Shown: positions 58,562 to 64,000 of the stretch, in pieces
Layout of the letters: the number at the start of each line of letters is the position of its first letter
Numbering within the stretch: the first letter of the stretch is position 1
Assembly (NCBI RefSeq): GCF_005886105.2
Contig: NZ_PNCO02000002.1
Location: forward strand, 1,167,001-1,231,000
DNA: 64,000 nucleotides
Source of the DNA: Pseudoalteromonas galatheae
GTDB lineage: Bacteria; Pseudomonadota; Gammaproteobacteria; Enterobacterales; Alteromonadaceae
Reading direction: 5' to 3'
The notes under the pieces: model-generated
The model's input: the letters and a program-made list of their open reading frames with translations, nothing else
Told to the model about the DNA's origin: nothing
Database searches by the model: none
Translations under genes and position numbers: made by a program

Positions 58562-59317
58562 TTAGTTGAGTAAGATGGTTAACTCTTCAGATTCCTTTTC
58601 TTGAATGGCATGTATTGAGCTACCAGATTTAAATTGACTATCGACAGTGCCTTTCTTTGAGCGTGATAGGGTAATATGTGACTTACAAGACTTTTTCTTA
58701 TTCAAATTATCTTTATGGAGCCCTTCGATACTTCCAAGTAAAATAGTGTAGCTGCCGTCACTATCATCTAACTCTACATAGCGACTGATTGATGAAGGAT
58801 CACCTGTATTTGTAGTACAACTCGCATTAAAAAATAGGGTAAGGGTGGTATTTGGCTCATTTACGGGCTTCCACTCAACGACAATTCGGCTATCTTTGCG
58901 ATATGTAGACGCGACTGGCGAATATAACAACACCTCTTCTGGTAAGAGTACTTTTGATGTTAGTGTCTTGTTTTCTTTGCTTCTTATTAATTCAAGTTTA
59001 AATTCAGTATTTTTAGTCGTTTGGCTAAAGTATCCTTGATAGTCAATATCTAAAATATCCTCATCCATCTCTAATACTTTTACTTCATTACCAACGGTGG
59101 CTTGCACTTTGTCACTGGGGCTAAGAATGATATTTGCGCCTATACTACTGCTTTTATTAAACTCAGTAACGACTCTAGCGCGCTTACCATTTGCAGTAAG
59201 TCGAATGTCTGCCCAAATTTTTTCGGTAGCGACAATATCTGAAGTGGTTGACTCACTAGAGCAGCCACTGGCTCCTAAAATAAACAGTAAACTTGTTAAC
59301 CCATAAATGTATTTCAT
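58562..59317 (-). CDS. Putative lipoprotein, strand-rich
   Basis: About 251 residues from the ATG at 59317, with AAAGGAAAGGA upstream (an ATG at 59347 is also in frame but gives an unlikely N-terminal extension). The N-terminus is a lipoprotein signal (MKYIYGLTSLLFILGASGCSS, lipobox Cys at residue 19). The mature protein is strand-rich with no motif I recognise (ADIRLTANGKRARVVTEFNKSSSIGANIILSPSDKVQATVG). An outer-membrane lipoprotein is likely. It is convergent with the giant surface gene, about 415 bp away across a repeat. Confidence 0.75.
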   Translation of the reverse strand: MKYIYGLTSLLFILGASGCSSESTTSDIVATEKIWADIRLTANGKRARVVTEFNKSSSIGANIILSPSDKVQATVGNEVKVLEMDEDILDIDYQGYFSQTTKNTEFKLELIRSKENKTLTSKVLLPEEVLLYSPVASTYRKDSRIVVEWKPVNEPNTTLTLFFNASCTTNTGDPSSISRYVELDDSDGSYTILLGSIEGLHKDNLNKKKSCKSHITLSRSKKGTVDSQFKSGSSIHAIQEKESEELTILLN

Positions 59318-59524
59318 ATCCTTTCCTTTGACAAAATATACTTTCACGTAGTGTAGACTTATAATTACGTTTCTAAAATAGGGTATAACAATTTATGACA
59401 ATTTATAACAATCTGTGGTGCTCTAAAGTGAAAAGGGAACTTCCATGTTCCTAAATAAAAACGTTGTTATATTATTGCGTAACTATGAATAGATAATGGA
59501 GCTATCTGTTTGTACTCGTGGTGT

Positions 59525-60604
59525 TTATTGAATATCAGATAGCTTAAGTATATTTGACATCACTTCTTTACCGTCCACATCTTTTAAGCCGATTGTGATT
59601 GTGGGGTCTGAATGAGACCAATCAATGTCGATGAACCCATAGTTCACATCATGAGTAAACCCAGATACTCGGTGTTGATTTGGGCTGACTTGTTTCCACT
59701 CTTCTGTAAGCCCCGAGCTGGTGACTTCCCAAAAAGGGTAGCCTTGATGTACTACCTTCGAAATTTCACCCCAGTGTGTATCACCGCTAATCATGATAAC
59801 ACCACCAAGTTTTTCGCGCGTGATGAAGTTCAGAAGGCGTGCTCTATCAGCTGGGTAGTTGGCCCAAGCTTCCCAGCCCGTAAACTCGGGTAATAATTGC
59901 AAACTAGAGGCGATAATTCGAATGGCGGCAGGTTTTTTTAACTCAGACTGAAGCCATTGCCACTGCTGCTCACCGAGCATACTCGCGTTTAGAACTGGGC
60001 TATATGGTCCTCTATTTTCTGGCTTACGTTTGTTGTCGTACTCTGATTTTGATACTGACGTTAACGCCGGACGGTTCCATCTCAAGTCGGGCATAATGAC
60101 ACGAATGAGCTGATTTCCTTGGCCATATTCATACGAAGTATAAATTCCTGAGTCTCTAGTGCGTCTCAAAGAGTCTGCAGGTTCGTGCCAAAAGTCTAAC
60201 ATAACCTTTCGTGAGGCTTCTTTTTGAGAATATTCCAAACCTGCGTCATTTTCACCGTAGTCATGGTCGTCCCAAATAGCGATAACTTGAGATTGTTGTC
60301 GTAGTTCCTGTATACCTGCGTTTGCGTCAAGCTTTTCATATTTCTTCTTAAGCACATCCATATCCGTGGTGTCACCATAGATGTTGTCTCCGAGAAAGAT
60401 AAATAGCTCGGGGTTCTCTTTATTAATTGCCGCTAATATAGGCATTGGTTTATCTTGATGAGAGCATGAACCAAAGCGGATTGTTGACAAAGAGGTTTGC
60501 TCATTGGCATACACCTTCATTGCAACAAACGCTATTAAAGGAAATAGCATGAGGCAAGTGAAACGCTTGCGCTTAGCGAGTTTAGGTCGTTTTAGTTTGA
60601 TCAT
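59525..60604 (-). CDS. PhoD-like alkaline phosphatase/phosphodiesterase
   Basis: A 359-residue exported enzyme with an N-terminal signal or anchor (about residues 13-33 after KLAKRKR). PhoD-type metallophosphatase motifs are in order: IRFGSCSHQ, FIFLGDNIYGDTTD, VIAIWDDHDYGENDAG, IMPDLRWNRP and ISGDTHWGE. Family enzymes hydrolyse phosphomono- and diesters outside the cytoplasm using Ca/Fe-type metals. Its 5' end overlaps the preceding phosphatase gene by 4 bp, so the two are translationally coupled. Together with a TonB receptor it suggests phosphate-ester uptake under phosphate limitation. Confidence 0.9.
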   Translation of the reverse strand: MIKLKRPKLAKRKRFTCLMLFPLIAFVAMKVYANEQTSLSTIRFGSCSHQDKPMPILAAINKENPELFIFLGDNIYGDTTDMDVLKKKYEKLDANAGIQELRQQSQVIAIWDDHDYGENDAGLEYSQKEASRKVMLDFWHEPADSLRRTRDSGIYTSYEYGQGNQLIRVIMPDLRWNRPALTSVSKSEYDNKRKPENRGPYSPVLNASMLGEQQWQWLQSELKKPAAIRIIASSLQLLPEFTGWEAWANYPADRARLLNFITREKLGGVIMISGDTHWGEISKVVHQGYPFWEVTSSGLTEEWKQVSPNQHRVSGFTHDVNYGFIDIDWSHSDPTITIGLKDVDGKEVMSNILKLSDIQ

Positions 60605-61728
60605 TGCGCTATGCCTTCAAGCGGTGGTGCTATCTTGGGATTAAAGGTAGAAGGGTTTTGTCCAAGTAATTGAAGCGCAGTCGCGGTAACTTGCGACAAG
60701 GTTTGCTCTTGCTTTGGGATCACTAATCCTTTGGCTTTTATCTTGGGTCCGATGGCTGCAAACCAAACTTGCTCAGAACCTACGATCCCCTCAGGCTGCT
60801 TCTCAAGCATGCGTGGATAGTTCTTTTCAATCGCTGCTTTTGATGAGTGGTGTCTCCAATCCTTACGACCCATGCCGCGGCCGTGATCGGTAGTAATGAG
60901 TAAATAGGTGTTGTTTTTGTATTGCGGAATTGCTTGTAAGGTTTGCCATAAGTCGGCCAATATTTTATCAGCACGGTGAATACCTTTGATGTACTCGTCG
61001 TAGTTTCCACCGTGCGCATAATCGTCTGGCTCGCCAAGTGCTAGCATCATCACTCTTGGTTTTTGGGTTTGAAGATAGGCTTTTGCATATTGATAAGTAA
61101 AGGCATCTAAGCGCACTGAGGACCAAGGACTTGGAACTTGCGCCTGTAATTCATTTAAAAATTGTAGTTTGGGGTTAGTGGTGTGCTTAGCAATTTCAAA
61201 TCCAGCGTTTATATGCAATTTGCTCCTTTCACGATTGAAAATAGCAGGGAAAACATCCCAACTACCGAAAACAGCAAGATTTGGCTCGAAACCAGGCTGA
61301 GATTGTAGCCATTCTAAAAACGATATATTTGGGTTCGGTTTTTTGTCATTAGAGTCAATATTGGGATCGGCAATGCCAGTAATTACTTCGTTGTAACCCG
61401 GGTATGAAAAATACCATGGATTGGAAACTCGCATTGTTGAGTTTTGTTTTCTATCGCCGAGAATGACACCGTTTTCGACCACGTATTGCCATAAGAATGG
61501 CATTAACTTTTCACGGCTTTGCTGAGAGTTGTGCCCTTGAAAAAGTGCATTTAGCACTTTTGGAGCGCTTGTTGATTCTTTATCGTTGACTAACTGATTA
61601 TCCAATCCGTAAAACACTTCTTGCCATCTAACACCATCTATTGTGACCAGAATAAGGTTCGGATCACTTTGCTTTGCTTGAGTAAATACACTAAAAGTGA
61701 GTATGAATAACCACATTGCACGCTTCAT
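60601..61728 (-). CDS. Alkaline phosphatase superfamily enzyme (type I phosphodiesterase/sulfatase-like)
   Basis: About 375 residues from the ATG at 61728 (GGGAG upstream; a TTG at 61740 is less likely). A signal peptide (MKRAMWLFILTFSVFTQA) precedes an alkaline phosphatase superfamily domain. LILVTIDGVRWQEVFYGLD carries the first metal Asp, and LLITTDHGRGMGRKDWRHH and LALGEPDDYAHGG carry the later metal residues. The nucleophile (usually Thr/Ser after the first motif) may be the STSAP or STMRV region and is not certain. It probably hydrolyses phosphodiesters or nucleotides in the periplasm. It overlaps the PhoD-like gene by 4 bp. Confidence 0.82.
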   Translation of the reverse strand: MKRAMWLFILTFSVFTQAKQSDPNLILVTIDGVRWQEVFYGLDNQLVNDKESTSAPKVLNALFQGHNSQQSREKLMPFLWQYVVENGVILGDRKQNSTMRVSNPWYFSYPGYNEVITGIADPNIDSNDKKPNPNISFLEWLQSQPGFEPNLAVFGSWDVFPAIFNRERSKLHINAGFEIAKHTTNPKLQFLNELQAQVPSPWSSVRLDAFTYQYAKAYLQTQKPRVMMLALGEPDDYAHGGNYDEYIKGIHRADKILADLWQTLQAIPQYKNNTYLLITTDHGRGMGRKDWRHHSSKAAIEKNYPRMLEKQPEGIVGSEQVWFAAIGPKIKAKGLVIPKQEQTLSQVTATALQLLGQNPSTFNPKIAPPLEGIAQ

Positions 61729-61763
61729 TTTATCTCCCAATCCACATTAGGGTATATCTGTGT

Positions 61764-61790
61764 AAAAAGGGCACCGAAGTGCCCTTATTT
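61764..61790 (-). terminator. Intrinsic terminator of the TonB receptor gene
   Basis: On the minus strand AAGGGCAC-TTCG-GTGCCCTT (8-bp stem with a cUUCGg tetraloop) is followed by five Ts. It lies about 15 bp after the TonB receptor stop and separates it from the phosphatase pair. Confidence 0.9.
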
Positions 61791-61804
61791 ACTTGGCTTT
61801 ATTA

Positions 61805-64000
61805 TTAAAAAGTGAGCTTAAAGTTCACAGCAGCGGTGCGTGGAGCTCCTATCCATGCAGATTGACCAGCAATACCACCCAAATAACTTTCATCGGTTAG
61901 GTTATTGATAGTTAACCTCAGCTCCATATTTTCAACACCAGATAGCGGTGAATCAATCGCAACACCGGCATAAAAATCTGAAGTCATATAGCTATCGACT
62001 CTTTGAGTATTCTTCGCATCCATGTAACGTTCACCAACCCATTTCGTTGAAAGACCCGCGAAATATGGCCCCTCAGCCCAATCAATAGAAATAACAGCTA
62101 AATCTTCTGCAGAGCCAAATACTGTGTTACCCGCCGGGAAGTCATTCAAACCACCCGTGTAGATGGAATCGTTATATGTATATGATGCATAAATCCCCCA
62201 GCTGTTGGTTACATACCAAGTTGCAGAAGCTTCAAAACCGCTCGACTCGATACCACCAACATTCACATATGAACCATTAGTGCCAATCAGATAATCAATA
62301 CCATCTGGTGAATCTGGAGCAATAAAACTAATGCGGTTATCAAACGTTACATCATAGTAGGTCAGGCTGGCATTAAATTCGGTAGATGAATACCTAAAAC
62401 CTAAATCAATGTTTTCAGCAGTTTCAGGCTCGATTTGTTCAAGTGCAGAGGCTTCGCGTTCTAGTACGTTGTCTTTTATAGCTGCAAAGTTTTCGGCATA
62501 ACCTGCAAATAACTCTAGGCCTTCGATTGGCATGGGGGCGACGATCCCTGCGCTTAGTAATGCGTCAGAGTCTGAGTCTAGTGCCACTTTTTGACCGCTA
62601 AACTTGTCGACACCTTCTAACTCGACCAAGAATTTCTTGGCACCAACACGCAATCGAGCCAGGCCAAAGTCTAATTCATCCTCAATGTAGAGCATGGTTG
62701 TATCGACATTAAACTCACGGCTATATTGGATCCAATATGGCGTATCATCAAAATTAGCAGAGACTCGAGCATCAATACGCTTGTGCCAATCTCGCCATTC
62801 TTCACGTTGGTAGTCTTCATACCAAAACCCTGCGCGAATGGTGTTATCCATATCGGCAATTTTGCCGTAGAAAGTAAAATCAGCATTGATCCCGAGACGG
62901 TCTTTACCGTAGTGCGTATGTCGATAAGAGCCTACCGGAATCGCGCCTGCACTATAACATGCCGGATCATACTCTTCGTCAGCACCACCGTATGGGAAAG
63001 TTAGGCTTGAGGTACATTTTGCATTTGGTTTTAGTGCTTTACCTTCTCTATCAACGAAGTAAATGCGTCCGATAGGACTACCGCCAGTATAAGGCGCAGT
63101 ACCTGTTACTTCTGAATGAGGCTGATTTAATCCGTCGTTGTTGATATCAACTAAATAGGGAGGAACCCAATCACCACGACCTTCATTGGTGTGATAATAG
63201 ACATTACTCGTTAGTGCCCAATTAGTTTGTTCATAGGTCGCTTCTATGTAGCCGAAAATGTTTTCGCGGTGCGTACGCCAGCCATTGCGATATACTTGGT
63301 CAATATGTGGAATGCCGGTGATGGTATCTGTCAGTCTATCCCATGCTGGATCGGCTTCAAATTGTTCTTGGCTTACACGTTGGTAGTTTGCTTCAACCAC
63401 ATCATCATAAGATGCATAAGCTTTTACTGTTAGCGGACCTTTTTGGTGTTTTATTTTAGCGGCTAAATGGTCGCGTTCATTATTAGCGACTTGTTGGATC
63501 CAGTCTGAGTTACTTGAGCTAGAAACGCTGATCCAAGCATAGGTATTCTCAATTATTTCACCGGTTTCATAACGAGCAAAGTACTTTTGCGCTACAAAGT
63601 CACCACTGGTGATAGAGAGCGTTAAGCCTTGTTTTTCAGTGGGATCGATGGTTGTGAAGTTAAGTGTACCACCCAATGCCTCATTAGATCGTGAGGCAAT
63701 ATCAGCGGTACCTTGAGATACTTGCACTGCGCCTAAATTTTCGGTATCGATGTAGCGGTTTGCTTTCGCACCACCACCATAGTTTGAATTACCATTAGCA
63801 ATGCCATCAACCGTAATACCGATTTGTTGCTCGTCTAAACTCAGCTGAAAACCACGAATAGAAACGGTGGTCGACCAGTCGTCAGAACCAAAAGTATCTC
63901 CTTCGTTGATGAGAACACCAGGTAAATTATCAATAACAGCCAAAGCCGATGTCATAGCAGACTGTTGCTTGCTCATTTCGTCACTTGTTGCGTTATTTGC
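61805..64000 (-). CDS. TonB-dependent receptor (5' end outside window)
   Basis: At least 731 residues; the frame stays open to the window edge, so the signal peptide and TonB box are beyond it. The plug domain is present (VIDNLPGVLINEGDTFGSDDWSTTVSIRGFQLSLDEQQIGITVDGI, then LGAVQVSQGTADIASRSNEALGGTLNF). A 22-strand beta-barrel follows with the C-terminal NLTDESYLGGIAGQSAWIGAPRTAAVNFKLTF. It imports a substrate at the outer membrane using TonB energy. The downstream phosphatases point to phosphate esters or similar compounds; no Fe-siderophore signature is seen. A uUCG-loop terminator follows. Confidence 0.92.
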   Translation of the reverse strand, partial: ANNATSDEMSKQQSAMTSALAVIDNLPGVLINEGDTFGSDDWSTTVSIRGFQLSLDEQQIGITVDGIANGNSNYGGGAKANRYIDTENLGAVQVSQGTADIASRSNEALGGTLNFTTIDPTEKQGLTLSITSGDFVAQKYFARYETGEIIENTYAWISVSSSSNSDWIQQVANNERDHLAAKIKHQKGPLTVKAYASYDDVVEANYQRVSQEQFEADPAWDRLTDTITGIPHIDQVYRNGWRTHRENIFGYIEATYEQTNWALTSNVYYHTNEGRGDWVPPYLVDINNDGLNQPHSEVTGTAPYTGGSPIGRIYFVDREGKALKPNAKCTSSLTFPYGGADEEYDPACYSAGAIPVGSYRHTHYGKDRLGINADFTFYGKIADMDNTIRAGFWYEDYQREEWRDWHKRIDARVSANFDDTPYWIQYSREFNVDTTMLYIEDELDFGLARLRVGAKKFLVELEGVDKFSGQKVALDSDSDALLSAGIVAPMPIEGLELFAGYAENFAAIKDNVLEREASALEQIEPETAENIDLGFRYSSTEFNASLTYYDVTFDNRISFIAPDSPDGIDYLIGTNGSYVNVGGIESSGFEASATWYVTNSWGIYASYTYNDSIYTGGLNDFPAGNTVFGSAEDLAVISIDWAEGPYFAGLSTKWVGERYMDAKNTQRVDSYMTSDFYAGVAIDSPLSGVENMELRLTINNLTDESYLGGIAGQSAWIGAPRTAAVNFKLTF

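Overview
The window looks like chromosomal DNA of a marine gammaproteobacterium of the Alteromonadales, most likely Pseudoalteromonas. This rests on gene content and order by eye (fadI-fadJ near a yfcM/epmC-yfcL block, an OsmC-YcaO fusion, a giant cadherin-like surface protein, a TonB receptor beside PhoD-type phosphatases) and on the A+T-leaning base composition. I see no rRNA, tRNA, CRISPR array, integrase or transposase.

Region 1 (1-8 kb): a minus-strand MoxR-DUF58-DUF4381-VWA-VWA (Bat/aerotolerance-type) operon is divergent from fadI-fadJ (anaerobic-type fatty acid beta-oxidation). fadI is preceded by a palindrome resembling a FadR operator. Region 2 (8-21 kb): a PAS-GGDEF diguanylate cyclase, an epmC/NAD-kinase-like/yfcL cluster, an unusual Nramp-family transporter, an HDOD protein, an AbgT transporter, a DUF4336 protein, a TetR regulator divergent from an MBL-fold hydrolase with nested palindromes between them, a LysE exporter, a LysR regulator and a small outer-membrane barrel. 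Region 3 (21-28.3 kb): a copper/silver module, made of a small His/Met/Cys-rich protein, a DUF411 protein and a CusC-CusB-CusA type RND efflux system whose CusB carries two CusF-like domains.

Region 4 (28.4-43 kb) is accessory. It holds an unknown 220-residue protein, a PhyH-family enzyme with an HxG motif in place of HxD (halogenase-like), an OsmC-YcaO fusion, and a 214-bp MITE-like repeat. A minus-strand run follows: a kinase/pseudo-cyclase/ATPase protein of the kind found in TOMM (thiazole/oxazole-modified peptide) neighbourhoods, an 82-residue peptide-like protein, an unknown protein and a mono-haem cytochrome-like protein. On the plus strand are a broken Tat-signal gene, a PRMT-like methyltransferase and a formyltransferase-like enzyme. 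The kinase/peptide locus is the best candidate for a poorly described system.

Region 5 (43-58 kb): a small unknown protein, a phage tail-collar (MdpB-like) protein and a 4599-residue surface protein. The giant protein has nine 312-bp tandem repeats, four of them apparently identical, and ends in a sorting-signal-like segment fused to a beta-barrel. Region 6 (58-64 kb): a lipoprotein, a PhoD-like phosphatase, a type I phosphodiesterase/phosphatase-like enzyme and the truncated 5' part of a TonB-dependent receptor gene, probably a phosphate-ester acquisition locus.
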